Shown here: piece by piece, positions 39,111-53,254 of the stretch | Numbering within the stretch: position 1 is the stretch's first letter | Layout of the letters: every line of letters begins with the position of its first letter | NCBI RefSeq assembly: GCF_963662255.1 | Contig: NC_085047.1 | Location: forward strand, 53,814,006 to 53,878,005 | Length of the DNA stretch: 64,000 nucleotides | Source of the DNA: Cinclus cinclus | Lineage: Eukaryota; Chordata; Aves; Passeriformes; Cinclidae | Direction of reading: 5' to 3' | The notes under the pieces: model-generated | Seen by the model: only the letters and a program-made list of their open reading frames with translations | Told to the model about the DNA's origin: nothing | Database searches by the model: none | Program-made: the position numbers and the translations under genes

Positions 39111-42100
39111 CATGGCTTGTAAGTTTTTTAGAGGAGAATGTTCTAAATAGTTTTTTTTTCTCAGAAATCTTTGACAGCAGATAATATTCTCATTCTAGTT
39201 GGAGTGCAGAAAAATTGCAATGAAAATGTAGCTTCCCAAGAGAAAAAAAATGTTTATTGTCATTCTTATGTATCATAATAAGCACTTACTTATCTAAATG
39301 AGGTAGAAGTATTCATTATTCAGAATAAGATGTCTAAAACACTGTGTATAGTTAAATAAAATCACAGGAGTACTGGAAGCAGTACAGCTTTTTCCTACTG
39401 GATTATACCAGACAAGTAGCTGTCCTATTTCAGAGTTAGCTTGGATTGCTGATATCACTGTGGTACCAGCCCACATCTTACATCCTGTGTTTGTAGGCAA
39501 CAGCCAAATGCTGTCTGTTGTGGCAGTGGGGAGAATAACCACCAGAAGAGGTACCCAGAAAGCTTAGCAGTTCTTGAGGAAGGTTGGTGGAAAATATTTC
39601 TACATTTAATTTGCAGATTAAAATAAAAGTTAAAACAATCTTCCAGTTGTCTGGATCTTCAGTTCTGCCTTCCTTTGTGGAGCCGTGAGCTGCTCTCATA
39701 CTGGGACTAGCAATGGCCTGGTGGATCCAGAGTCTCCTCAAACAGATTTATTGGGTCTTCACAGGGATCTCCAGACGTTAGCGACTTTTTCTTGCAAAAG
39801 GAGATATGGAGAACCTCTACTTTTTCCTTTTCCTTCACATTTCTCCCTATGTGTGTCTTTCCAGCTTTGTTGTACTTTTTAAATTTTTTTCTTTTCTTTC
39901 TGTTAGAGTGGCTGTCACTGTCTTCTGACCCTGTAGTAAGATCCTTCAACTTGAAAGTGGTCAGAAAATTCTTTGGGGGATGTTTGGTAGTTTTCTCCCT
40001 CAAATTAGTTTTTTACTATATCAGTGTGCTGAGGTCACTCAGCATCCACTCAGAGGAGCACTAGAGCCAATATAAGGAAATGAGCAGGTTAAGCAGTCAT
40101 GGTGAGGGCAGAAAGGAAGAAAACAGAGGAGAGTTGAATGAACTGAAATCCTTTCAGGGCCAAGCAGTCATCAGGTCAACTCAGCTCAGCTGTATAATCA
40201 GCCTATATCCATTACTTATTAATGGAGTTAAAGCTATCTTATCAGCAGTGCTATTTCAACCCAAGTTGCAAACTTTGTTTGGTTAAGTGGAGTGATTCTC
40301 ATGTTTAAGAGCCTATTACTGATCAACCAGGAGCTTATTTTTACTTCCTATTGATATCTCCCATCACTATGCTGATGGTGGGACCAGGCATTTTGGTGAG
40401 GCATGCTGGATACTGCAACACTTCATGAGAAAAACCATCCCAAAAGAGCTCTCAGGCTGTACAGTTAGGATGTTGCACCTGAACTCTTCCTCTATTTTAT
40501 ATCCTAATTCTTCAGATAGAGAATCTTTCATGTGCCTTTTGAAGCCATGTTAAAAAGCCAGGATGGTTTGAGGTAGTAGAGGGATACTGGTCATACCTGA
40601 GATCCTTCCAATATAAACTGAACAACTGACTGGGTGTCATGGATTGCAATGTAACACAGCAAAACTCTCTGCTCTAAAGGCAGACAGTTCTGACAGGTCT
40701 GTCTGGAGGTGTATTTAGAAAGAATATGCAGAAGGCAAGCAATTGCAAAAGATGGGGCTCCTAGGAAGAAAGCTAAACAAAAGACACTGAACAAGATCCA
40801 TCTGCTCCAGAAGGAATCCTTGTTCCACTGTGAGAAGAGGAAATGGGTTGAACAATTAGGCAGAGATATAGCTCTGTCTAAATTTAGTTCTAGAGATTAT
40901 ATAGGCGTGTCTTCTGCTGCTTGTATTCCCAGTGATTTCCCTGCAGCGGTATCAGTCTGAGTAGTGGTTATTATGCTATTCATGTCTTTAAGTTCTGTAT
41001 AAACTATTTAAGAAATATGGCGAAGAAATCTTTTGTACATGGCCTCTAAGCTTCTAGGCAAGTTACAACTGACTGTTTTTTTCTTTGTTTAAGCCTGTCC
41101 ATTAGAGAAAGAAGAAAAAGAGGAGAAATTTTTCCACTAAGTCAGATATATTTGTTCAAAAAAACTTTCACCAAAGTTCCAGAAAATACACTCAAGGTAG
41201 ATGCTTACAGTGTCCTGTGGTCTATAGGGGGGCAGGGAGCACCATGCTTTGTTTTTCAAGGAACAAAGATGTGCATCAGTTCAAATGCCATCCTGAGTGT
41301 AATGGGAAAAAACCCTGATAGTGGCTGGACAACATGAAAGGAAACTGCAGAAGGAGCACAGAAACAGCAGATGCCTGGAGAATACGGAGTGGTAGTGGTG
41401 ATAAGTGCACTAAAAAATATGAAGGAATAGATGAGAGAATGAGCTTTAGCTTGAGGTTAATGTGGACTATAGGAAAATGGAGAAGCAGATCAATAATCAC
41501 AGCTGACTTGATCTAGCGCAAGCAGCAGTCCTGCTTTAAACAGGGCTTTGAACTAAGTGGCTTCCAGATGTCCCTTTTAATCAGCATTTCTGAAAGCTTT
41601 TGAATTCTTGCAGTGTCAGGTGAGGACATGCTGCCATTGTCTGATTTTTCTGCATTCAAAATTACTACTGCATTGAACACATTGTCAAGACATCTCCTGA
41701 TGGCATTAGTGTGGGGATCTTTCTCATCACCTGAAAGGGCAGCCCACAGAGGAGCAGGTGGGATGAGGCACGTGAAGGTGAGTAGGGATGTGAGACAGGG
41801 GCAGGCTGCGGGGAAAACTGTTGGTCAGTTTTATAATGGGATATGGAATTGCTCGTTTCTTGGAAAATGGGTAGAGAACGCTGACAATTATTACAGGATG
41901 GGGACCATATGGTGCACTGCAGGTGTGCCTGCCAGGTCAGTCATAAAAGAAAAGGTTTTCAGATCAAGTACTAATGCTGATAGGGGTTAGTGTAAGTTGC
42001 CAATATGCTACAAGGTCTCAGAAAGGCTGAAGCCTGGGCAGCTAGGGAAAGCTCATCTTTAGCCTTTATATTTTCCAGATGAAGGATGGTGCACATGCAC

Positions 42101-45100
42101 AGGTCACTTGAAGGCAATAAGTATCTATCTAAGCCACAGGGGCATAGTCTTCTTGAATTCCAGAATAGCCATAGCTGTGTTTTTCTGTTTTTCTGCTGGC
42201 CCAGGACAGGAGTAATGGACCTCACTCAAATCCTATCCAATCTCCTGCTGTCAGGGAGCTGTTCAGTAGAGCTCAGTGTCCCTCCCTAAGGCACAGAGCT
42301 TTCACATCCTGCTCCTGAGAGCAGCTGAGAAGCACCCTGAATCACCTTTCTTGTTCTTAAGAGAAAGAAAATTTGACAGAAGTGAAAAAACATCTGGCAG
42401 AAAGGAATGAACAAGAAGTGAAGCCTGCCCAGGCCTGGTTTTCTTTGTGCATGCAGCTGTGAACAATTACCATCACACCCACATGCCAGAGCACACACAT
42501 AATCATGCCTTGTAGGCACAGCCCACAGCAGCCACAGGGTGCTTTCAGCATCTGTGGCAAAAAAACATCCCAGTTAATATCAAATCTATTAGACCTGCCA
42601 TGATGGGCACTCAGTCTCCTCACCACACTCACTGATAACCTAAATCAATCATATATGCATGATTTTGGTATCACAGCACTTCAGGCAGCAAAGAAGGCAA
42701 AGGATATTGAATGTAAAAATGCAAATATGATATCTCCTGTAGAAATCTATGTTTTATGCACAGATTTTATACTGCCTGTCACTCTAGGACCTGGAGGCTA
42801 TATCAAAACTAGGAGCTGCAATGACCTACCTGCTTACCTGTGTCTGTAATTAATTCAGATGAGCTTCCCAGAGCAGCTCCCCTTGCTATATAAGCTATGA
42901 ACATAAATATACATGATAGTTGAAGGCTTCATTTCTAGAGCAGTGGAAGAATTTCCTAACTCCCTGGTTTTATTTATCTGAATCACATCCCAGTACAGTA
43001 CTGGAGCAAGAACTGGGAATATGCTGTCTCCCTAAACCTGCTTTCTGTGCAAAGGAAATCAGGGTCCGAAGAGGTGAAAGGACCAGCATGACCCCGGGAT
43101 ATGACACAACATATTCACTCTACACAGCCTGATGAGTAGGTCATTTGTTACAGACAGTAAATTTAGGCATTGTAACTTCTTTTCAAATTGACTGAAAGGG
43201 CCATCATGGCCTGGCAACAAGCTCTCCAAGCTGCTCATTGCTCTTGTCACAGTTACTTTCAGACACCACCAAAATAAGCATTTAAAGGTGGTGTCCTGAA
43301 AATAGCCCTGAACATCTGTATTGTCCCAAATACAGGTCTCATCTTCAAAGGTTTCAAATGTATGTCTCATATTTTCTAAAGTGCAGTGGTTTTGCACATT
43401 TTAATGCAAACTTTTGGGCACCTTAGGTAGGAGCTAGAGTCCTTTTCAGGAGATGGTAGACCTAGGTTCAATTTTTGTTTGAGCATTCTGTCCTAGAACC
43501 AGTAAGATTTATTTTACCAGGTTTTTGACTTAGCTTAGTGTCAGCATTCTCTAAATACCTACTTGGGACTGAGCAACTGAGTAACTGAGAAGGGGTGCAA
43601 GAATCACGCTCTAGTTTGGGTGCTTGGATGAAAAGCAGGGTTTCTGCTTTATGTTCCTACTGCTGTTCCTTAACTTTATTCTAGAAACTTGCCTAATATA
43701 AAATAAATTTGAATATCTGAGCTAGGACTTCTTTGGACCATATTACAGCAAAGAAAGCTGCCAAAGGAAGAGACAACTTGAGGTACCCCTAGACCTCTGA
43801 TTCACAAAGAGATGAGAACAGACCAGGGCAAACAGAGACCATGCTCAAAGACTGTGTTGTGCTAGAAAACTGTACACATATCTACTGCTGTCTCAGGGAC
43901 AGGTGTATGTCCAGTAAAGAGATTCCTTAACTAAGCTTGTATTCCTGACTTACTGGCATGATGTCCCTCAGAATAATTAATCGAGAAATCAATGTGTTGT
44001 GGTGAGGTGAAATTCTGATAGAAAGCACAAGTTTACAGAGATTTTGTAGTGCTGAGGCACCATTTAGGAGATGGTTAGGATAAAGTGAGATGTTCTGGGA
44101 CTGGCCTTTGGCAAAATTATTTGGATGCCATATAAAATGTTTATGGTCTACAATAGCACAGCTTCATCTAGATCTTGCCTAGGCAACAACTGTGTTCTCC
44201 AATTTTAGACTGGTGTCTTCCAACAGGAAAACTGGGCCAGCTTGGAACAATCATCACCAGCAGTGTTAGTTTACTAGTGCAGGCAGCTGGGAGTTTTGAA
44301 AATCACCCACACTCCTGCCTAGCAAATCCAGCTGATGGATTTGAAGGTTGCCAAACCAGGGAACATTCCCACCTCCATGTGCAAGCTCCCCTCAGCAGAA
44401 CTGGGGCAAAATGGCCAACTTGTGTGAGGCAGTACCATGAAGATCATATAGCATTTCAGTACTCCTGGCAGACAGGAAGCCCCTGTGCTTTGTTTTCACC
44501 CGGGTTTGAACAAGATGCCTGGAATGCCAGGCTCTGACGACAGCTTGCTGGAGCTCCAAAGAAAAAGATCAAGTAAAGCACCTCAGAGGCATTGAATGGT
44601 TAGCTTGTTTTGGCACTGCCAACCATGGCAGCAGACTGGGTTTCCAATGTTAATGCTGATATTTAATGACAATGTTGCAGCCTTTAATCTGAAATAAATC
44701 TGGAGTTGATGTAGTTGAACAAGATGGAGAAAAAATAAAAGCACAGGGCCAGCTCCCATTCTAGCCAGCATTGGCATAAAATTCTCCTCCATCCTGTCCA
44801 GCACTCCAGCTCCTTTAAAAAATCTATGAAGTAGTCATGCTGCATTCAGTACATCAGCAGTGACTGAAAATGTAATCACTGGAAGTGATACACAACTCAA
44901 GAGGCTGCAAAGAAGTTTTTCTATGATTTTTTTAAAGGCCACATATTTTCTGATTTAGTGTTCCCTTTATAAAAATACTGACTTCCTTCTCACGCTGAGA
45001 AGTTACTTGGACTTATGGAATTCTTTGGAGGAAATATTTCCATCTAAATCTGTCTACAGTCATCAGATAAATTCTGAGTATACACAAGGGAAGATTTTGT

Positions 45101-46435
45101 TCTTTGACCAACTTAAAATTTGACTGTGTTGACAGCAAGTTATGTCTGATCTCATTTACATCAGTGCGTTACTCAGTTTGCTTCAACTAGAGTTACTCTG
45201 GATTCACACCAGTGTATGTCTAAAGAGAGTCTGACCTTGCTTTTCAGGCTTTTGTAGGTAGTTGTTCTCAAATAATCTTTCTGCAGGCTACTCAAATTTG
45301 TTTCTTCCATGCTGAGTGATCACTCACTGCCAGACAAGTCAACTCAGCCCTTCCCAGGCAAGAAAAGTCAAAATGTTGTCTTATTTCACCTCACCCATTG
45401 CCCAGAATTAAAGCTGAGATATTTTTGCTTTTTCTAGGGTTCTCCAGTCTCAAGTTGAAACAGGAATATTTGTTTGGGGACCTCATTATATCCTTATTTT
45501 CCTCCAACTAGTGAGTCAAAACACCTTCTGACTTTAGAGCTCATCTGTTGCTCAGAAGTTCCAGAATTATGTTTGTAAAATTCTATATATGTAGCCTAAT
45601 ATATAGGAAATTAAATATTGACATAGGAATAAATTTGCACTTATAAAACACAACCAGAGAAGTTACTGAAATGCCATCTCATATCTCCTTTCCAACTAGG
45701 GGGAGAAAAAAGGATCTCACATTTTTCCTGCCTAAACAAGCAGATATTTAGGTAAACATGTAGGAAGTGTAATTTTGAGACATTGCAGTGAAAAAAGGCA
45801 ACACCTGTTCTTGTAGTTGCTTGTACCCATACAGGATTAGGAAAAAGAAATCACAAGCTAACAAAGCACAAATCCAGTAAAAAGTGCCTAACCTGATATG
45901 TTTGGCTTTTATACAGGTAATTCTATGTCTCTGATAGGACTGGGGACCCCCTTCTTTTTTGTGTTCCTGCAAGGTTTTAATTTTCTGTCGGTGATATTTA
46001 TCCTAGCATTGGTGCAGTCAGGATAAAACCATGTTGTGGTGGAAGGCAAGACCATGGCTGTGCTCTTGATGCTTCGCAATGATGTCAAATTAGATACTGT
46101 TCTGGACAAGAGCTTCCAAATATCGTTGAGTGTGAAGTCATGTTTATCTCTGCATTGGTGCTTTGACATGTCTTATCACCCTGAAATTGCCTAGGGACCA
46201 ATCTTCTGCTAAAGCTGTGGGTTCCTTTCACTGAGCATCCTACTGCCTGGTCCTTCCTAACCTGTCTGTATGTCTGTCTCACATGGATCAATCTGGAGTG
46301 GAGACAAGGAATAGACCACTGAATGCTTAATTTCACTGCTGCTTTCCTAAAGAGAAGAAACATTTTCTCTGATTACCCTATTTTAGCAATTGTTTTTGGT
46401 GACTTATAACCTCTCCCCTGTTTACTTTATTTCAG
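39111..46435. other. Intergenic host-like sequence
   Basis: No recognisable gene or repeat. Frames such as 41613-41990 and 44175-44537 lack known motifs and look random. Confidence 0.55.
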
Positions 46436-46500
46436 AGCCAATAGTGCAACCCTTTTGGTGCCAGCCAGCTCACATCCTTGCCAGCCTGTTGCCATTGCAG
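46436..46500 (+). other. Candidate 65-bp exon
   Basis: It is preceded by CTCTCCCCTGTTTACTTTAT ending in TTCAG, and followed by GTGAGT after CATTGCAG. Both signals match the consensus well. Two of three frames are open. There is no partner exon that I can identify, so this could be chance. Confidence 0.2.
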
Positions 46501-49500
46501 GTGAGTTCCCTCTTGCTCTGAAGAGATTTTGGGGGTTTGGTGACTGATTTTGTAGTGTGCTCTGCTTCCACATGCCATCAGTTAACTACATCCACAGTTG
46601 GCACTGCCTGGATGCAGAGGGGAAGAACAGACAAACAAAAGTCTGATTTTGAGACACCAGGCTGCCTAACCCACCATGGTGGTGTGTGTCTGGGATGGTC
46701 CGACTGCCTCTGTACCAAGGCTCCCGCTGAGTAGAACATGAGAGCTGCTAAATGCCATTAATAGACCATCCCTAAATGCTTTTTATGAAGTTGAATGCTT
46801 TTTCTAAAGTTGTGGTCAGAGCTTCCCAGAAGTGAAAGTTCTCACCACTCAACTCAGAGGCTGGAGGTTGGTTTGGGCACACCTGAAGAGGAAGGCAAGA
46901 AAAAGAGGAATAGAGTGGGGAAGTGTGCAGACAAGTTGGAATTTCTGCTCCTGCAGCCAGGAAGCTGGGAGGATGGGGTGATGACCATCACTTCATGACT
47001 TCACCTGAGAGCAGTAGCCACCAGCCACACCTTCCCACAGTGACCCTGAAGGAAAAGCAGCAGCTATTTCAGGTCTCCCACTCTCCATCAATCACAAAGC
47101 CAGCAGCCATCACAAGTGTTTTACCTCCCTTCTGCAGGATGTTACTTTGGGAAGGTACCTGCTTTGTCTGTTCCCAAAGGAGCTTTGGCTTGGGTATGAG
47201 ACTAAATTTGGCCAGGTTTTGTTGCTAATGTATTTCTGATGCACTGGTGACCTGTAAAAATCCCTGCCCAATGCTAGATGAGTAAATTCTTGTGACAGGT
47301 AAAAAAAAAAAAAAAAAGATGGTCTTTCTGGTAGCTTTATATATCTAGTGCTGGAGCTCACTGGAGATTCATGAAGTAATGAGCTCCCATGTATAGTCCT
47401 ACCCTGTACCAAGGCAGAGCAGATTGCAGGAGCAAATGGGGCCTCATTTTGTAATCTGCCTGCTGAAAAGTAGATGTTTGTAAAAGGAAATAGGTAAAAA
47501 GAAATTATTCTGTCACACTTCATACTGAAATTTTCTTGTTCTTTACAGACAAGCTCAAGCAGTTCCAATTCAAACACTACAACTCAGTCTGTGCTATAAA
47601 TCAGGTGAACTCCCTCAAGTCAGTGAGTCTGTGAAAGAAATACTCCTTCAAATCACAAGCTGCTGTTGCAGGGAGTGTACACCAGACAACACTCCATTTT
47701 CACCTCCCAGGAGCACCCAGGTCAAGTGTTTTGAGTAGGGGAGGTGATCATGCTGCCTAGTTTTAAGCCCCCAGCTCAGGAGCTTGCATGGAAGGGTTAC
47801 TCTCCCTCAACAGGCAAAGGAGAGAGGCAGCTTCTTGCAGCCAGCCATCGAGAGTATTTGTCTTCTTCAGTGCTATAGATCATCTTCTGAAAGAGCTCCT
47901 TCAGTTCAGTGCCTATACGGGAAAGATATAGGTTTAATTTGATGTCTAAAATGGGCCCAATGAGTCCTAAAATGTTCTCTCTTTCTACCCTGGGAGCTGT
48001 GGGGAGAGCAGTCCAATCTAGGCTTCTAAAATAAACTCCTGAATTTGGTGGCTGTGGTTTGGCAGTATGCCTAACACATCTTCACCTGGATATCCCTGTT
48101 CTGAGCACCTTTTAATCCTACTGACTACATACAGTAATAGGAGGCCAGCAATAAAGAAAGCTTGGGGAAATCTTGGCAGTGGTAGGGTCAATTGGTCATT
48201 GCTTCACCTTCACAGTCACTCAAAATAAAATCCTAGAAATTCTTTTAAGGTGTCTCCTGTAAAGAGCACCAAACAGCAAGCCCTTTTCCCCGTTCCTCAC
48301 TGCAGGTATTGTCACAGGTATGTGTGGTTACCAGTCTGCTTTGAAGTGTTCCTGTAACACTAAAGAATCCACACATTGCCTCTTCACAGCAATCCCTGTC
48401 TCAAGGAAAAGGCAGGATATTAATGCTTAATGCAGATGATTAAAAGCTACAAACTGTTGATTTGCTTACAAATAGTGGACATTAAATTTTGTAAATATTT
48501 TTGTCTGTTGGTAGCTGTAGTTCTTCTCTGGCTCTTCATTCTCTATATGGGCACAAATGGAGATGAATGAATGGAGATGATCAGTGAATCAAATTATAAA
48601 ACCCGGAGAAGGTCAAAGCAGTAGCATTTATTGCCATCATCTCTCAGAGAATATATGAGGCATTAAAATTCTGATACTGTACCATATTCTAGTCACAAAG
48701 ATTTTAACGAGCACAAGTAATGATATCAAATGAATCTCTTCTAATGACATGAGCAATAACAAGAACAAGAAAAGGTGCACACCACAACCTCCTTGAGTAT
48801 AATCCTAAATAGGTGGTTTACAGTCCATCTCGGGAAGTGTGGCAATGTACTAAGGAATGCACAACACAGCCAAGCTGATTAGTCATTACTTACTGCACAA
48901 CAACTGCTACTGGCTGCTGCTACTTCTGATGCACTGCCATCCCAGGCTACACCTTTTTGTCCTCACAACATTCATGAAATTTCTGTTGGCAGATAGTGAA
49001 AGCTGCCACAAATAATACAAGGGAAGCTAAGTGTAAATCTCCACTGTGAATACACAATTACTTCAGTAGAACAGATTAAACACGCAGATGACAAGACTCA
49101 TATCTATCACCTCCTCTTTAATATCATTATTTTGTATAATATTTGGTTACAATTCAGAAACATGCTTCATCCAGGCATATCATCTGTTTGCAGGCATCAA
49201 ATCAAAAGTGGAAAAAATGCTTCTAATATTATAGAATCTGGAGGGTGCAGAACAGAGTAATTCTATGCAGCATTGACTGGCAGAAGTTTGGAATCCCTCT
49301 TTACAGGCTCCTTACCCCAGAACTTCCAGAAAATGTAACACAGCTCACTAAAGCAAAGACTGAGCTGCAGATTTAATTGCCTGGCTCTAGCACAGACAGC
49401 AATAATTTCAAAAGACACTAAAAATGTATTAAAGATTCCATCTCCCCACTAAAGATGAACCAAGTTGCATTTTCATCATCAGCAATAATCAAAGTATAGT

Positions 49501-52500
49501 TTAGTTTACTATAAGCCTGCTGTGACTTGGTTGGGATATTATTTTCCTTCCTGAACAAATAACTGCTTGCAGAAACTACCTGAATACAACCTAGGGTTTA
49601 CAAATCTTAATTTGCTCTTCTTAAAAATCAGACCAAACTGCCACTTGCAGCCCTAGATTACTGTGTTTTAAATTGCATTGCACTAAAATCTTGCCCTACC
49701 TGGAAAACTTTCAAATAGTGTTATTTGCTCTTCTGTCTACCGTGCTGGCACTAGGGCCAGTTGCAGGCAGGAAAGGGCAGTAAGCTGCAGCTTGTACCTA
49801 CTTGAGGTGCCTTTTCATGTCATCCAGGTTTCAGAGCAGCACAGCAGCCACCACACAGTGCTTCACTTGGGGACAGTGACCTTTTCAGTGCCTACACTAT
49901 GGAAGTGCTGTTGGGTTTTATTTACTATGATCATCCCATATGATCTGCATTGGCCACCTTTTCTGGTAAACAGGAAGTACTCTGACCAAACCTGGCATGA
50001 CAGAAGCTTTTTTGTCTACAAGTTGTCCCAACACAACACTGCATGTTATTGGAGCTGTGTTCACACATGGCACTGTGATTTTTCTATGATATTTACTATT
50101 AGTCTCTCTGCCTATTGATTTGCATAATTTATTATCATTTTCTGTCCACCCTGAGTAACTCTCAGCTTTATGCTTTCTACTCAAAATGTGTTTGTTTTAT
50201 TAAATTATATATTGCTCCAAGGTGAATCTCCACTTATTTCTAATCATTACAGACTTCTTTAAGTGAAAATGTGGCAGGCAAGCTCATTTATTTCACTTTC
50301 CGAGGTCAGTCTCTTATGTTCTCAGTTGTGTCATTAAGACATTCTGCCGCCTAGAAGCTCTTGAGTTATGACTCAACCTTCAGTAATGGCATCTACTCCT
50401 TATCCTTGCCTTGTACTTATAAGAAATTTAAGGCCCTGTGTCATGAAGATTCAGCCAGCAAGTTACAAACCTGTGAGCATTGGTGCTTAATGCCTGAGCT
50501 CTTATTACTTGCAAAACTCAAGTAGGCTGGTCAAAACTAAGCCAGATTTATCTTTCTTTGGCGAAAGAAATACCAGATGTATGTGTGAATCAAGGAGAAA
50601 AGATGTCTTTAAATGCTTTGAAATCCAGTGAGGAACCTACTGGGCTATTGTCAATAAATAATTTTGAAAGGACTATATGTAATAGCAGCCATTAGAAGTC
50701 AGAATTTACCTGTACTTATGAAGTCTGATTCACAACACATTTTCTGAAAGTGCAGTGCTGGATTATCTCTGCACCAGAGGTCAGCATTCATTATCTCATG
50801 TCCACCAGTCAAAAGCTAGTCTGGAAGTGCCAAATATTACCTTCAATATTGATTCTCTTTCAGCCAATGGTGACAGTGGCTGAAAGTCATTCCCATCCTG
50901 CTCCACAGGAGCTGTTGAAATGCTGTCCTGTGATGCCATAAGCACCTTATGCTGTCAGTCATTGCCAACTCATTATTTTCAAGATAGGTGCACTGCTGCA
51001 GATGGTGAAGTGAAGGAGCCTTGTCCAAAAACACAGATGACTGTTCTCACTTTTTGAAGAAAAGTGATCACAGACACTATGGTTTACCGTTGTATTTAGC
51101 ATAAAAAGTGGTTTGTTTGCTTGTCCTGTGGACTTCAGTGCCACCTCTGGCACAGCCAAATCCTCAGAAAAAGCTGTCACTGGGAATACACAGAATTGTC
51201 TGCTGACATTGCCTGTATGTTGTTTGCATGGCAGGACCATGATCACCATTTTGGTAGCAGGATAACGATGAGTCTCGGCAAAATAAAATCTGTGTGCATT
51301 TGCAGGACCTTTGTGCATGGCTGTACTTGTGCATAGCTTCTAACCACTGCCTGTTCTGATACCAGTGGGAGCTTGTTGCCTAAACCACTGGTTCTCAAAC
51401 AGCTCAAACAATTTCAACCTCCTTTTTCTGAGACCATCCATGAAGCCAGAGGGAGTTCATAAGTTTAAAACATTTTTGTGGACCATCACTTTCACAGACC
51501 AGCTGAAAACCCCTCAGCAGAGACCAGAGGTTGGGAGCCTCTTGCCTAAGATTTACTGAGAATGTGCTCTGTAGTGACGTGCCAGTATAGGAGGAAGAGA
51601 AAAGTGGGACAGTGGAAGAGAAAGTGGCACAATGCTCAACCCACACCTCTGAAGTATTGATGGCAAACACACATATACTTCTTTTACTTAACCACCACAG
51701 ACTCAGAGATATTGCTAGGACAGTGCTGCAAGTGGGCCTTCACTGACCCTTTGAAGCAATTTGGGCAAGGCTCTCTGTTAAATGCTAAAGATTGACATCT
51801 ACTTTAAAAAATGCTAAAGATGTGTGGTTATGCAGCCTCTACCAGGGTACAGATAATGATGAGAATAATAGTAACCTTTCAAAGGTGAGGAATTGCCACA
51901 GGTGAGATGGAGAGTTTAATGGGCAGAGGTTGCTAATTTAATAGCATTCAGGCACTGGGCATTAAAAGCCCAGTTCCCTTGGGGTGCTTTATGCTAGACT
52001 GCAGGTGTAAAGGGAGCAGAAAGCTACTGAATCATCTCCTCCTTGGAACAGGAAATTTACCCCATATAGGAGACAGAGGTTGTCATGCGACAAGGTTGTA
52101 TAATCTCATGAGCAAGGCTGAAGAAATTAGAAATATGCCAGCTACGTCAGTTTATATCAAAGATCCTTCTTTCAATTTATGACAGCCCTGAAGATGTTTG
52201 AGTGTAGGCCAAGGTTCTCCTGTTACTAGCCAGCCTGGGAATTTGAAGGTCAGAATTCCACTGTAGTGCTTCCACTTGTCATTCCATCTTTTTATGACTT
52301 TAATTTGTCTATAGCAGAAGGTTTTGACTCAGGTGTGTTTTGCTCTCCTAGCCCAGTGAGTACAGATACATTAAGATTGGACAATATCTGATCAAATTTC
52401 TGAGGCAATGAGAACTGCATGTAAAGTTTTAAGACTTCGCACAACTCTGCCTTGTGCTTTCCTGTGGCTATATTACATACATTTATTGAAATTCAATTTG

Positions 52501-53223
52501 TGGTTAAGGAACAAGAGGATTTTAAGACAGTTTATTGCTGCAGGTAATAGAAAAGACATAAATCTGCTAATGCTAAAATCTCTGGATAGTGATACTCTAA
52601 GCAGTTGTTACTCAGGGAGTTTTACCAACCATGGGAAATCTCAGACCAATGCCATAAAATGTTTTCTTTTACACATCCTCTGAGTCATTGTTAAAAAAAA
52701 AAAGTTAAATTGTTACACTTTTTTTTATTCAATTTTGTCTTTCTCAAGTCTTGGGAAAGACACAAGAGCATGTATCAGGATACTTTAATTTAAATAATGG
52801 AGGTCGGGAGACATTTTCTAGAACTTTTATTCATAGTGGAAAGCTCCTTAGCAGATATTTTCCTGCAAATAGCCCAGAGCAGTAAATAATAGGATTTCCT
52901 TTTTGTAAAAGAGCTGTCTCTGAGCACAGGATATCAGTGCTGTCACTGTATGCAACTGCAGTACTTTCTAGTTAGCAGACAAAGTATTGCTTCCAGAGTA
53001 GCCAGCAGTGTTTGTTCTTTACCCATGGGGAGATAACAAAGGCTCAGTGCTGGTAAATGGTGATGAGACCTCCCGCTTCTTTTGTCTCAGAACATGAGAA
53101 GATGCTCCCTGACTTGCACTAAGCATGGTAGTGCCTTGCTGGTACAGGTGCAGTTCTGTCTAAGGCTGAAGAAGAGTCCTCAGTCTTTCATGGCTCTTGG
53201 AATGAGGAGCAGGCATGGATTTC
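46501..53223. other. Intergenic host-like sequence
   Basis: A run of 17 A lies at about 47300-47317. Otherwise I see no gene, no CR1 and no LTR. Confidence 0.55.
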
Positions 53224-53254
53224 TATAAACAAGTACAGCATGTACTTGTTTATA
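53224..53254. repeat. Perfect inverted repeat, 14-bp stem, 3-base loop
   Basis: TATAAACAAGTACA (53224-53237), GCA, TGTACTTGTTTATA (53241-53254). The stem has no mismatch. Confidence 0.9.

Noticed and set aside
38859..39113. Lysine/arginine-rich open frame on the minus strand
   Set aside because: It is a translation of the polypyrimidine microsatellite, not a gene.
41610..41776. Exon-like unit ending in GTGAGT
   Set aside because: The acceptor has a weak pyrimidine tract and there is an internal GGTGAGG; chance splice signals are common in this much DNA.
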